DNA of 64,000 nt from an uncultured Duncaniella sp. (GTDB lineage Bacteria > Bacteroidota > Bacteroidia > Bacteroidales > Muribaculaceae), in assembly GCA_910586665.1 (NCBI GenBank), contig CAJUIX010000011.1, positions 1 through 64,000 on the forward strand, written 5' to 3'. Positions 8,321 to 17,282 of this stretch are shown in pieces; positions within the stretch are counted from its first letter, which is position 1; every line of letters begins with the position of its first letter. The notes beneath the pieces were generated by a model that worked only from the letters and a program-made list of their open reading frames with translations, was not told where the DNA came from and did no database searches. The position numbers and the translations under genes are program-made.

Positions 8321-9703
8321 ATGGACTCGAAATGCCTTCCTGAAGAATTCCTATCCATGCTTGCCTGCATCGGCCTGGGTGAGCTTGGAAAAGCCCTCGC
8401 GACCACCCGTCCCTGCACCTCCGTGCGCCTAAACCGCCGCAAGGGGTTCACCGTGGCCGAGAGCGGCTTCACGGGCTGTGAGATCGTGCCCTGGTGTAAG
8501 GAAGGATTCTATCTCGACGAGCGTCCGCGCTTCACCTTCGACCCGCACCTCCACCAGGGCTGCTACTATGTGCAGGAGGCTTCATCGATGTTCCATAGCC
8601 ATATCATCGGCCACCTCGCGTCTGGACGCTCCGGGCTGCGTCTGCTCGATGCCTGCGCCGCCCCCGGAGGAAAGACCACAGCCGCTATCGACGCCCTCCC
8701 CGAAGGCTCCCTCGTCGTGGCCAATGAATATGTCCCCTCCCGTGCCGCAATTCTGCGCGAGAACATAATCAAATGGGCCTATCCCGGAGTCATCGTTACG
8801 CGCGGCGACACTGCCGCTTTCCGGCACATGAAGGAGAGTTTCGACATCGTCATGGCCGACGTCCCCTGCTCAGGCGAGGGAATGATGCGCAAGGATGAGG
8901 AGGCAGTGGTCCAATGGACGCCGGGACTCGTCCGCGACTGTGCCGAGAGGCAGTGGGAGATAGTCAGCAACCTTTGGGAGGCTCTGAAACCGGGTGGGGA
9001 GCTCGTATACAGCACCTGCACCTTCAACCGCTCTGAAAATGAGGAAATAATCACCCGCATGATTGAGGAATTCGGTGCCGAGAGCGTCGAAATCCCGCTC
9101 GGAGAAGGCTGGGGGATAGCCCCGGGAATCAATACCGATGCCTTCTGTTACCGCTTCATGCCACACCTGGTCAGAGGGGAGGGACTCTTTGCCGCCGTCT
9201 TCCGCAAGCCGGGTGAGCCGCGGCGCGACAAGTCAAAACCACGTCCCGCAAAGCAGTCGAAGAAGCAGGTCACCCCTCTAATCAGCCAGGCTGCCTCATG
9301 GCTCACGCCCGAGGCTGTCGATGATTTCGAAATCTATGCCGAGGAGGACCGCATCAATGCATTCCCTAAGGCACATATGGACCTCCTGAAGAAACTGAAG
9401 CGCGAGACCGACGTGATCCACGAGGGCATACTCATCGGCAACGTCAAGGGGCGCGACCTCATCCCCTCGCAGTCACTTGCCCTCTCTCCCTGCCTATCTG
9501 ACAGTTTCCCGAAAGTTTCCTTAGACCACGCGGAAGCCATAGCCTATCTCTCGGGGGAGACCGTAAGCCTCCCCGACGGTACCCCGCGCGGCTTCGCCCT
9601 CCTCACCTACGGCAACCGTCCACTCGGATTCGTAAAAAACATCGGCAACCGCTCCAACAATCTCTATCCCGCCCAGTGGCGCATCAAATCGAAAATAAAC
9701 TGA
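8321..9703 (+). CDS. RsmF/NOL1-NOP2-type rRNA m5C methyltransferase
   Basis: A 460-residue SAM-dependent RNA cytosine-5 methyltransferase. Conserved blocks in order are the SAM-binding DACAAPGGKT (110-119), motif IV DVPCSGEG with Cys183, and motif VI STCTFNRSENE with the catalytic Cys233. The C-terminal ~150 residues form a PUA-like RNA-binding part as in RsmF/YebU. Presence of both cysteines indicates an active m5C enzyme. The exact rRNA position is not predictable. It sits 9 bases upstream of trmD, so the pair probably forms an RNA modification segment of the operon. Confidence 0.9.
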   Translation: MDSKCLPEEFLSMLACIGLGELGKALATTRPCTSVRLNRRKGFTVAESGFTGCEIVPWCKEGFYLDERPRFTFDPHLHQGCYYVQEASSMFHSHIIGHLASGRSGLRLLDACAAPGGKTTAAIDALPEGSLVVANEYVPSRAAILRENIIKWAYPGVIVTRGDTAAFRHMKESFDIVMADVPCSGEGMMRKDEEAVVQWTPGLVRDCAERQWEIVSNLWEALKPGGELVYSTCTFNRSENEEIITRMIEEFGAESVEIPLGEGWGIAPGINTDAFCYRFMPHLVRGEGLFAAVFRKPGEPRRDKSKPRPAKQSKKQVTPLISQAASWLTPEAVDDFEIYAEEDRINAFPKAHMDLLKKLKRETDVIHEGILIGNVKGRDLIPSQSLALSPCLSDSFPKVSLDHAEAIAYLSGETVSLPDGTPRGFALLTYGNRPLGFVKNIGNRSNNLYPAQWRIKSKIN

Positions 9704-9712
9704 TTACAAAAA

Positions 9713-10390
9713 ATGAGAATAGACATACTCACCGTCCTCCCCGAAATGATTGAATCGCCCCTCAACTGCTCGATACTCAAGCGCGCGCAGGACAAGGGAC
9801 TGGCAGAAATAGTGGTTCACAACCTTCGAGAATACACCACCAACAAGCACCGCAAGGTCGACGACTACCCCTTCGGAGGCGAGGCGGGAATGGTGATGCA
9901 GGTAGAGCCTGTGGACCGCGCCATAGCCGACCTCAAATCTCAGCGCGACTATGACGAGGTAATCTTCACCTCGCCTGACGGCGAACAGTTTGACCAGCCT
10001 ATGGCCAACACCCTCTCCCTCGCCCAAAATATAATCATCCTCTGCGGCCACTACAAGGGGGTAGACTACCGCATACGCGAGCACCTCATCACCAAGGAAA
10101 TATCTATCGGCGACTATGTGCTCACCGGTGGCGAGATTCCGGCAGTGGTCATAGCTGATGCAATTGTCCGCCTCATCCCGGGAGCTATCGGCGACGAGCA
10201 GAGCGCCCTCAGCGACTCGTTTCAGGACAATCTCCTCGCACCACCTGTCTACACCCGTCCTGCCGACTACAAGGGCTGGCGTGTGCCCGACATACTTCTC
10301 TCAGGCCACAAGGCTAAAATCGACGACTGGAAGCACGAGCAAGCCCTCGAGCGTACCCGCCGCCTCCGCCCCGACCTGCTAAAGGATTAA
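9713..10390 (+). CDS. trmD: tRNA (guanine-37-N1)-methyltransferase
   Basis: TrmD (225 residues) methylates G37 next to the anticodon using SAM, which prevents +1 frameshifts. It starts with the canonical MRIDILTVLPEM. GGEAGMVMQVEP (about 54-65) and the trefoil-knot SAM site GHYKGVDYRI followed by ISIGDYVLTGGE are intact. It is the last gene of the recF operon. In many bacteria trmD sits with rpsP/rimM/rplS; here it does not. Confidence 0.95.
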   Translation: MRIDILTVLPEMIESPLNCSILKRAQDKGLAEIVVHNLREYTTNKHRKVDDYPFGGEAGMVMQVEPVDRAIADLKSQRDYDEVIFTSPDGEQFDQPMANTLSLAQNIIILCGHYKGVDYRIREHLITKEISIGDYVLTGGEIPAVVIADAIVRLIPGAIGDEQSALSDSFQDNLLAPPVYTRPADYKGWRVPDILLSGHKAKIDDWKHEQALERTRRLRPDLLKD

Positions 10391-10404
10391 ACCTTAATTT
10401 TTTA

Positions 10405-10534
10405 TAAGGACTTTAAAGCTTGGAATAGTAGGGTCCCTAAAGTCTTTATGGTCTTTAAAGTCCTTAAGGTCCTCTAAACCTTAAACCAAAACCTTAAACC
10501 AACTCTATACTCTATACTTTAAACTCTATACTAT
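10405..10534 (+). repeat. Composite low-complexity intergenic element, copy 1
   Basis: The whole trmD-pectinesterase spacer is made of short recurring words. First come CTTTAAAG/GTCCTTAAGG words (about 10410-10475), then two AACCTTAAACC words (about 10476-10500), then CTCTATACTTTAAACTC with flanking CTATACT words (10503-10533). The element ends directly before the next ATG. The same C-B-A order occurs before two other genes in this window. Confidence 0.8.
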
Positions 10535-10535
10535 C

Positions 10536-11501
10536 ATGAAAAAATCCCTGATTCTATTCGCCCTGCTCCTAAGCCTCATCTCCGCCAAAGCTGCGGAGCG
10601 TAAATATGATTTCGTTGTCGCACAGGACGGCAGCGGCGATTTTACCACCGTGCAGGAGGCTGTCAATGCCGTTCCCGATTTCCGCAAGGCCAACCGCACA
10701 ATTATACTCATCAAGAAGGGTAACTACAAGGAAAAACTAATCATCCCCGAGTGCAAAATCAATCTAAGCCTCGTAGGGGAAGATGGAGCCGTCATCACAT
10801 ACGACGACTACGCCTCCAAGCCCAACCGCTTCGGCGAGGAGAAGTCGACCTCCGGCTCCGCCTCATGCTATATCTACGCTCCCGACTTCATAGCCGAGAA
10901 CATCACCTTTGAAAACAGCTCAGGCCCTGTGGGGCAGGCCGTGGCATGCTTCGTCAGCGGCGACCGCGCAATCTTCCGCAAGTGCCGCTTCCTCGGCTGC
11001 CAGGACACTCTCTACACCTACGGCTATCCCACACGCCAGTACTACGAGGATTGCTACATCGAGGGCACAGTGGACTTCATTTTCGGCAAAGCTACAGCCG
11101 TCTTCAACCGCTGCCGAATCCACAGCCGCGGCAAGGGCTATGTGACAGCTCCCGCTACGCCCGAGGACAGCAAATATGGCTATGTGTTCCACGACTGCAC
11201 TCTCACAGCTGATGAGGGCATAGATGGCGTGGCACTTTCCCGCCCCTGGCGCCCATATGCGCAGGCTATCTTTATCAACTGCAAGCTCGGCAAGCACATT
11301 GCACCCGCCGGTTGGAACAACTGGGGCCGTGAATCCAACGAAAAGACCGTCACCTACGCCGAATACAACAGCACCGGCGAAGGCGCAAACCCCTCTGCCC
11401 GCGCACCCTACTCCCGCCAGCTCATAGACCCCTCCCCCTATGCCATCCCGACCGTCCTCGCCGGCTCCGACGGCTGGAATCCGTTGGAAAACACAAAGTA
11501 A
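10536..11501 (+). CDS. Pectinesterase (CE8), secreted
   Basis: A 321-residue carbohydrate esterase family 8 enzyme that removes methyl esters from pectin. Residues 1-20 are a signal peptide. The right-handed beta-helix has all active-site landmarks: Gln134 in GPVGQAV, Gln156-Asp157 in GCQDTLY, Asp180 in GTVDFIFG, and Arg236/Trp238 in LSRPW (most homologues have LGRPW). It is single-domain, in contrast to the CE8-PL1 fusion at 38821, and without a sorting tail, so it probably acts in the periplasm. It is preceded by the composite repeat and no clear TAnnTTTG promoter is visible. Confidence 0.9.
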   Translation: MKKSLILFALLLSLISAKAAERKYDFVVAQDGSGDFTTVQEAVNAVPDFRKANRTIILIKKGNYKEKLIIPECKINLSLVGEDGAVITYDDYASKPNRFGEEKSTSGSASCYIYAPDFIAENITFENSSGPVGQAVACFVSGDRAIFRKCRFLGCQDTLYTYGYPTRQYYEDCYIEGTVDFIFGKATAVFNRCRIHSRGKGYVTAPATPEDSKYGYVFHDCTLTADEGIDGVALSRPWRPYAQAIFINCKLGKHIAPAGWNNWGRESNEKTVTYAEYNSTGEGANPSARAPYSRQLIDPSPYAIPTVLAGSDGWNPLENTK

Positions 11502-11626
11502 AGTCTATTAATCAAACAAATGATAGACTTTCTCAAGAGTAATAAATTGATATAACTATGGGAGTATTAAAATATAAGGGTTATACAGGCTCTTAAATCA
11601 TAACTATGCCAGATAATAGGAATTTA

Positions 11627-11685
11627 CTGAGATACTATAACCCCCTATTTGAATCAGATTCAAATAGGGGGTTATAGTATCTCAG
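11627..11685. terminator. Perfect 59-bp palindrome between convergent genes
   Basis: Two perfect 29-base arms (11627-11655 and 11657-11685) are separated by one base. The arms carry the core TATAACCCCCTATTTGAATC. It lies between the ends of the pectinesterase and leuS genes, 11 bases from the leuS stop. This is a likely bidirectional terminator, though no long T-tract follows and the arms are far longer than a terminator needs. Confidence 0.7.
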
Positions 11686-11695
11686 AGTTTATGGT

Positions 11696-14470
11696 TTAGC
11701 CTACCACGATATTGACGATTTTGTTGGGAACGACAATAATCTTACGGATTGTCTTGCCGTCGAGCCACTTGGCTGACGATTCGTGCTCGAGGGCGAGCTT
11801 CTCGACATCCTCCTTGGGCATGTCGGCGGGCACCTGGACGGTGAAGCGGGCCTTGCCGTTGAAGGATACGGCATAGTTGACCACGTTCTCCTTGAGATAC
11901 TCCTCATTCCAGGCAGGCCACTTGGCGTCGTTGACAGTGGTGTCGTGGCCGAGGGCTGAGTGCCAGAGTTCCTCTGCGACGTGGGGAGCGAAGGGCGCAA
12001 GGAGAATCACAAGCGGCTCGAGAGCCTCGTGGCTGTGACACTTGAGCGATGATAGCTCGTTGACACAAATCATGAAGGCAGCTACCGAGGTATTGTAGGA
12101 GAAGCTCTCAATGTCGCCTGTCACTTTCTTGATGAGCTTGTGGACCGCTTTAAGCGCCTCAGGCGAAGCTTTGCTGTCGTCGACGAGACAGGTATCACCT
12201 TTATAGAAAAGTCCCCACAGCTTCTTAATAAAACGGTTCACTCCGTCGATGCCGTTGGTGTCCCAGGGCTTGCTCTGCTCGATAGGTCCGAGGAACATCT
12301 CATAGAGGCGGAGAGTGTCGGCTCCGTAGCGCACCACGATGTCGTCGGGGTTGACAACGTTGAACATCGACTTCGACATCTTCTCCACAGCCCAGCCGCA
12401 GACATACTTGCCGTCCTCGAGGATAAACTCCGCATCCTTGAACTCCGGGCGCCATGCTCTGAAGGCTTCGAGGTCGAGGATATCGTTGCTGACGCGATTG
12501 ACGTCGACGCGGATAGGGGTGGTGTCATACTGGTCCTTCAGACCCAAAGACACAAAAGTATTGGTGTCTTTAATACGGTAGACGAAATTGGTGCGACCCT
12601 GGATCATGCCCTGGTTGATGAGCTTCTTGAAAGGCTCCTGCTCCACTACATAGCCGAGGTCATAGAGGAACTTGTTCCAGAAACGGGAGTAGATGAGGTG
12701 GCCGGTAGCATGCTCTGTACCACCTATATAGAGGTCTACGTTGCGCCAATACTCGTCAGCCTCCTTCGAGACGAGAGCCTCGGTGTTGTGCGGGTCCATA
12801 TAGCGGAGATAATAGGCCGACGAGCCTGCGAATCCGGGCATGGTGTTAAGCTCTATAGGATAACCCTCGGGAGTCACCCAGTTTTTGGCGCGGCCCAGCG
12901 GCGGCTCACCTGTCTCGGTGGGAAGATATTTGTCGACCTCGGGGAGGAGGAGCGGGAGGGCCGACTCATCCATGAGGTGGGGTATACCGTCCTTATAATA
13001 CACGGGGAAAGGCTCGCCCCAGTAGCGCTGGCGGCTGAATATGGCGTCACGCAGACGATAGTTGACCTTGACCTTGCCTATGCCCTTCTCGGAGATGTAT
13101 TTCTTAGTAGCAGCGATAGCCTCAGGCACCTCGAGACCGTTGAGCGAGAAGTCGGCCGAAGCGCTGTTGACCATCTTTCCGCTCTTAGCCTCGAAGCTCT
13201 GCTCCGATACGTCGCAACCCTCGATAAGAGGGATAATCGGAAGGTTGAAATGGCGTGCGAAGGCATAGTCACGGCTGTCGTGGGCAGGCACGGCCATGAT
13301 GGCGCCCGTACCGTAGCCGGCGAGCACATAGTCGCTTATATAGATAGGAATTTCCTTGCCAGTTAGGGGATTAACGGCATAGCTGCCGGAGAAGACGCCT
13401 GAGACCTTCTTGTCAATCATGCGCTCGCGCTCGGTCTTGTGCTTGATGCTGTCAAGATAAGCATCGACTGCCTCGCGCTGCTCCGGGGTGGTCACCTTGT
13501 CGACATACTCGCTCTCGGGAGCAAGCACCATGAAGGTAACGCCGAATACTGTGTCGGCGCGGGTGGTGAAAATCTCAAGCTCGACGTCGGAACCGGCAAT
13601 CGGAAAACGCATTTCAGCGCCCTCAGAGCGCCCGATCCAGTTGCGCTGTGTCTCCTTAAGGGAATCGGTCCAATCGAGGCTATCGAGGCCGTCGAGGAGT
13701 CGCTGGGCGTAGGCCGAGACGCGTAGACACCACTGATACATAAGCTTCTGCTCCACCGGGTAGCCGCCGCGGATTGAAAGCCCCTCGCTGACCTCGTCGT
13801 TGGCGAGGACTGTGCCGAGTTTGGGACACCAGTTGACCATAGTGTTACCGAGATAGGCGATGCGGTAGTTCATGAGGACGTCGCTCTTCTCCTTCTCGCT
13901 CATGGCCTTCCACTGGTCGGCTGTAAAGTCGAGTTCCTCGGAGCAGGCTGCGTTGACATCCTTGCTACCCTCCTTCTCGAAGTGCTCGACGAGCTTGGAG
14001 ATAGGCTGGGCTTTGTCAAGCTTCGTGTCATAGTAACTCTCGACCATTTTCATGAAGGCCCACTGGGTCCACTTGTAGAACTTGGGGTCGCATGTGCGCA
14101 CCTCGCGGTCCCAGTCGTAGCAGAAACCTATGCGGTCGAGCTGCTGACGGTAGCGGGCAATGTTGTCAGTGGTGGTCTTCTCCGGGTGCTGGCCGGTCTG
14201 GATGGCATACTGTTCGGCAGGGAGACCGTAGGCGTCATAACCCATAGGATGGAGCACATTGAAACCTTGCAGGCGCTTGTAGCGCGAGTAGATGTCAGAA
14301 GCGATGTAGCCTAAGGGGTGTCCGACGTGCAGACCCGCCCCGGAGGGGTAGGGGAACATGTCGAGGACATAGAACTTGGGACGCGACTGGTCAATTTCGG
14401 TCTTGTAGACCTTGTTGTCACGCCAGTAGTTCTGCCAGCGCGACTCGATATCTTTATGATTGTATTCCAT
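11696..14470 (-). CDS. leuS: Leucyl-tRNA synthetase
   Basis: A full-length class I leucyl-tRNA synthetase of 924 residues, charging tRNA-Leu. The HIGH signature appears as HVGH in PYPSGAGLHVGHPLGY, and the KMSKS loop is intact in EKMSKSMFN. Between them are the CP1 editing domain, with a GTGAIMAVPAHDSRD block, and the leucine-specific insertion. The gene starts 16 bases after the nadA stop, so it is probably transcribed with nadA from the promoter near 15670. Confidence 0.97.
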   Translation of the reverse strand: MEYNHKDIESRWQNYWRDNKVYKTEIDQSRPKFYVLDMFPYPSGAGLHVGHPLGYIASDIYSRYKRLQGFNVLHPMGYDAYGLPAEQYAIQTGQHPEKTTTDNIARYRQQLDRIGFCYDWDREVRTCDPKFYKWTQWAFMKMVESYYDTKLDKAQPISKLVEHFEKEGSKDVNAACSEELDFTADQWKAMSEKEKSDVLMNYRIAYLGNTMVNWCPKLGTVLANDEVSEGLSIRGGYPVEQKLMYQWCLRVSAYAQRLLDGLDSLDWTDSLKETQRNWIGRSEGAEMRFPIAGSDVELEIFTTRADTVFGVTFMVLAPESEYVDKVTTPEQREAVDAYLDSIKHKTERERMIDKKVSGVFSGSYAVNPLTGKEIPIYISDYVLAGYGTGAIMAVPAHDSRDYAFARHFNLPIIPLIEGCDVSEQSFEAKSGKMVNSASADFSLNGLEVPEAIAATKKYISEKGIGKVKVNYRLRDAIFSRQRYWGEPFPVYYKDGIPHLMDESALPLLLPEVDKYLPTETGEPPLGRAKNWVTPEGYPIELNTMPGFAGSSAYYLRYMDPHNTEALVSKEADEYWRNVDLYIGGTEHATGHLIYSRFWNKFLYDLGYVVEQEPFKKLINQGMIQGRTNFVYRIKDTNTFVSLGLKDQYDTTPIRVDVNRVSNDILDLEAFRAWRPEFKDAEFILEDGKYVCGWAVEKMSKSMFNVVNPDDIVVRYGADTLRLYEMFLGPIEQSKPWDTNGIDGVNRFIKKLWGLFYKGDTCLVDDSKASPEALKAVHKLIKKVTGDIESFSYNTSVAAFMICVNELSSLKCHSHEALEPLVILLAPFAPHVAEELWHSALGHDTTVNDAKWPAWNEEYLKENVVNYAVSFNGKARFTVQVPADMPKEDVEKLALEHESSAKWLDGKTIRKIIVVPNKIVNIVVG

Positions 14471-14486
14471 ATTCTATAATAATGTA

Positions 14487-15452
14487 TCAGCTTATTTCCA
14501 ACATTCTGACTATCGGGCGGCGCGCGTCGTCGATGATAGCCTCGTCGACGTGCACTTCTGGCTGCTCATAGAGCAGGGTGTTGTAGAGCTTCTCAAGAGT
14601 GTTGAGCTTCATATATGAGCAGTCGTTGCAGGCGCAGGTGGAGTCCGCCGGGGGAGCGGGGATGAAGGCCTTTTCCGGGCAGCGCTTGCGCATCTCGTGG
14701 AGGATGCCGCTCTCGGTGGCGACGATGAACTCACGGCTGTCGGAAGCCACCGCATAGTCGAGGAGGACGGCTGTCGAGCCGACCTTGTCGGCTACGATGC
14801 GCACCTGGCGGGGACATTCGGGGTGGACGAGCACCTTGGCCTCGGGATGCTGCTTCTTCAGTTCAAGGATTTTCTCGAGTGAGAACTGCTCGTGGACGTG
14901 GCATGCACCGTCCCAGAGGAGCATTTCGCGCCCGGTCTGCGAGTTGATATAGTTGCCGAGGTTGCGGTCCGGGCCGAAGATGATTTTCTCGTCGGCCGGG
15001 AGAGAGGAGACCACCTTCATGGCATTGCCCGAGGTGACCACTATATCCGTGAGAGCCTTGACTGCGGCTGAGGTGTTGACGTAGCTGACCACGGTGTGAC
15101 CCGGGTGAGCCTCGATGAAGCTTCGGAGGTCCTCCGGCTTGCAGCTGTCGGCGAGGGAGCACCCGGCGTTGAGGTCGGGAACGAGCACCTTCTTTGCCGG
15201 GCAGAGAATCTTGACTGTCTCACCCATGAAGTGAACGCCGCACATGACAATGATGTCATTGTCGAGCTTTTCGGCTATGCGTGCGAGGGCGAGTGAGTCG
15301 CCGACGAAATCGGCAAGATCCTGGATTGCGCCGACCGTGTAGTAGTGGGCGAGAACTACTGCGTTTTTTTCCTCCTTCAGCTTTCTGATTTCAGCAGCGA
15401 GGTCGAGCGACGAATCTACCGGGGCATCAACGAAGCCTTTTTCAACATTCAT
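14487..15452 (-). CDS. nadA: Quinolinate synthase A
   Basis: NadA (321 residues) condenses iminoaspartate with dihydroxyacetone phosphate to quinolinate, the precursor of NAD, using a [4Fe-4S] cluster. Typical blocks are VVLAHYYTVGAIQDLADFVGDSL near the start, MCGVHFMGETVKIL, PDLNAGCSLADSC, VHPECP and CACNDCSYMKLNTLE; these supply the three cluster cysteines. It is the first gene of a nadA-leuS pair with a 16-base gap. A leader of about 200 bases with a hairpin at its predicted 5' end precedes it. nadB and nadC are not in the window. Confidence 0.95.
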   Translation of the reverse strand: MNVEKGFVDAPVDSSLDLAAEIRKLKEEKNAVVLAHYYTVGAIQDLADFVGDSLALARIAEKLDNDIIVMCGVHFMGETVKILCPAKKVLVPDLNAGCSLADSCKPEDLRSFIEAHPGHTVVSYVNTSAAVKALTDIVVTSGNAMKVVSSLPADEKIIFGPDRNLGNYINSQTGREMLLWDGACHVHEQFSLEKILELKKQHPEAKVLVHPECPRQVRIVADKVGSTAVLLDYAVASDSREFIVATESGILHEMRKRCPEKAFIPAPPADSTCACNDCSYMKLNTLEKLYNTLLYEQPEVHVDEAIIDDARRPIVRMLEIS

Positions 15453-15643
15453 TGATTTTATTGTTTTTTATTTTGTGAAAAAAATTTTTTCAAAAACTCT
15501 CAATAAGTAGAAGAATAGTTGATGTTAAAATGTGGAATAACTTTCTGGCACTTTGCTTGCATTTATGGGTTATTGAACTTCGGTTAACAATATTATCAAC
15601 TTTATTGACATCGTAAATAAATGTCAATGTGCTACTTAGTGAG

Positions 15644-15666
15644 TTTATTAACATCGTGTTAATAAA
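15644..15666 (-). other. Hairpin at the predicted 5' end of the nadA transcript
   Basis: Perfect 10-base arms TTTATTAACA (15644-15653) and TGTTAATAAA (15657-15666) flank a TCG loop. On the minus strand this begins at about the predicted first base of the nadA mRNA. It could be an mRNA-stabilising 5' hairpin or a palindromic operator. Confidence 0.45.
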
Positions 15667-15669
15667 GTG

Positions 15670-15700
15670 CAAAGTTAAAAACTTTTCATGTTATTTCCAA
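15670..15700 (-). promoter_or_regulatory. Candidate promoter of nadA-leuS
   Basis: On the minus strand a TTGG -33 box (complement of 15697-15700), a 19-base spacer and a TAACTTTG -7 box (complement of 15670-15677). The leader to the nadA ATG would be about 210 bases. The leader (15453-15665) is AT-rich and I see no open reading frame or known riboswitch in it. Confidence 0.5.
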
Positions 15701-15869
15701 CCGTTTTTGTTGAAAAGGGTATTGAAAAGGCATTGATAGAATTGTGATAACTTATTTTGCACAGCGCGTGGAATCAATATATCCTGCCGGATGCGAGATA
15801 TGCAAGATTATTCTTTAAAAAGTCATTGATTTTTTATTGACAGTTATTGACATTGTTATTGACATTGTT

Positions 15870-16047
15870 GGTTTATGGTTTTGGTTTAAGGTTTAGATGA
15901 TAGTATAGAGAATGGTTTAGGGGGCGGGGAGGTGGTTTAAGTTGTTTAAGGTTTAGGTTTAAGGTTTAAATTTATAGAGTCGTTAAGGACTTTAAAGACT
16001 TTAAAGACTCTAAAGACTCTAAGGACCCTATTGATGTCAAGGACTCT
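15870..16047 (-). repeat. Composite low-complexity intergenic element, copy 2
   Basis: GGTTTAAGGTTTAG words, a TAGTATAGAGA word and a block of GACTTTAAAGACTC words lie in reverse order relative to copy 1, so the element points towards nadA on the minus strand. The order of sub-blocks (CTTTAAAG words, then CCTTAAACC words, then CTATACT words) is kept when read on the minus strand, with further CCTTAAACC words after it. Confidence 0.75.
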
Positions 16048-16061
16048 TTTAGATGTTCAAA

Positions 16062-16099
16062 AAAGAAAAGAGGAAACTTCACAGTCTCCTCTTTTCTTT
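16062..16099 (-). terminator. Intrinsic terminator of unknown transcript
   Basis: Perfect 13-base arms AAAGAAAAGAGGA (16062-16074) and its complement (16087-16099). On the minus strand the stem runs into TCTTTTTTG, a proper U-tract. No protein gene lies upstream on that strand within the window. Confidence 0.6.
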
Positions 16100-16175
16100 A
16101 ACCTAACTTTTTTAGTTGACTTTGTGTTATGCGTTGCTTTGATAGTAGCTATAAGCCTACTGGCGTTAATTACAT
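16062..16175 (-). ncRNA. Candidate small RNA ending at an intrinsic terminator
   Basis: A minus-strand TAATTTTG -7 box (complement of 16177-16184) is followed by about 110 bases that can form AGTAG/CTACT and AACT/AGTT mini-hairpins and end in the 16062-16099 terminator. There is no open reading frame. The -33 box is not recognisable, so this is only a candidate. The remaining spacer, about 16185-16360, shows no gene or clear structure. Confidence 0.3.
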
Positions 16176-16401
16176 GCAAAATTAATAACAAAATATGAAT
16201 TCTACCCCCCCCATTGGTTAAAGTATGTTAATTAGAGGCTTTTTCATAGCTTTTTGTTCGCCTTTGTCAGTTTGAAAGAGGTTATCCAGAGGGTCATGGC
16301 ACCTTCAGCCCCGATACCGCACAACTTTTTTTTGACTTAAATTACATTAATGTGAAATATTTATTCTACATTTGTGCATAACAACCGCCTTAAAATTATC
16401 A

Positions 16402-17160
16402 ATGAATAAAATCTCGGCAACAATTCTCGCTTATAATGAGGAGAGGCACATCGGTGACTGTCTGGATTCGCTGCGCGATGTGGCCGACGAAATCATTGTG
16501 GTAGACTCCGGCTCGACCGACCGCACCGTGGAGATCTGCAAGGAGTATGGCTGCAAGGTGAGGACGAGGAAGTTTGACGGCTTCGGCGCGCAGCGCCAGT
16601 ATGCCACCTCGCTGACCACTCACCAGTACATCCTTTCGATTGACGCCGACGAGATTCTTTCCCCGGCCCTCCAGGATTCGGTCAAGCGGCTCAAGCGCGA
16701 GGGCTTCGGTCACAGAGTCTACAGTATTTCCCGCCTGAATTTCTACTGCGGTATGCCAGTGAAACATTGCGGGTGGTATCCCGACAGGCAGATAAGGCTT
16801 TTCGACAAACGATATGCCAACTGGAATCTCCGCGATGTTGCTGAGACGGTGATTTTCCGTGATTCGGTGAGGCCGGAGTTGGTCGATGGCGACATACTCC
16901 ACCACCGCTGCGACAGCCGCGAGCAGTATCGGAAGGTGACGGTGAGCCATGCAGCCATGAAGGCGAAGGTGCTCGCTGCAAAGGACGAGTCTATAGGGGT
17001 TCTGACGCCGGTGCTCCACGGTGTGAAGGCTCTGTGGAGGAGCTATATTACCAATGGCGGTATTTTCGAGGGAAAGGTTGGCCGCGAGATTTCCTTCCAG
17101 GCCTATCGCTCGGAAATTCTGGCCTACACGACGGCGAGGAGACTGAAAAATAAGGTTTAA
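16402..17160 (+). CDS. Glycosyltransferase family 2 (WaaE/KdtX-like)
   Basis: A 252-residue GT2 enzyme. It begins KISATILAYNEERHIGDCL, has the nucleotide-sugar DSGSTDRT loop, and the metal-binding D-x-D is SIDADE. RLNFYCGMPVKHCGWYPDRQIRLF and the H-H-R region match the WaaE/KdtX group, which adds a sugar to the lipopolysaccharide inner core. The start at 16402 is chosen because an upstream in-frame TTG would lie inside a TACATTTG -7 promoter box (16367-16374). The last codons and stop lie inside the inverted repeat 17154-17281. Confidence 0.85.
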   Translation: MNKISATILAYNEERHIGDCLDSLRDVADEIIVVDSGSTDRTVEICKEYGCKVRTRKFDGFGAQRQYATSLTTHQYILSIDADEILSPALQDSVKRLKREGFGHRVYSISRLNFYCGMPVKHCGWYPDRQIRLFDKRYANWNLRDVAETVIFRDSVRPELVDGDILHHRCDSREQYRKVTVSHAAMKAKVLAAKDESIGVLTPVLHGVKALWRSYITNGGIFEGKVGREISFQAYRSEILAYTTARRLKNKV

Positions 17161-17281
17161 GGTTTAGGTTTAAGGTTTAGATAATAGCATGGAGGATTTT
17201 TATATTTTAAATTCTTCATTGCTATACTCTATACTTTAAACCCGATACTATTATCTAAACCTTAAACCCAAACCTTAAACC
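17154..17281. repeat. Composite repeat forming a 34-bp inverted repeat between convergent genes
   Basis: Arms of 34 bases (17154-17187 and 17248-17281) match except for one position and are built of GGTTTAAGGTTTAG words ending in ATAATAG. Between them lies a CTCTATACTTTAAACCC stretch. The left arm contains the stop codon of the glycosyltransferase gene, and the right arm ends 2 bases before the rnhB stop. Confidence 0.85.
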
Positions 17282-17282
17282 A

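Noticed and set aside
12140..13366. A 408-codon plus-strand frame antisense to leuS.
   Set aside because: It is a shadow of the leuS coding frame with no start signal and no family pattern.
15490..15672. A 60-codon frame in the nadA leader.
   Set aside because: It starts at a TTG inside the predicted nadA promoter, is AT-rich and has no family pattern.
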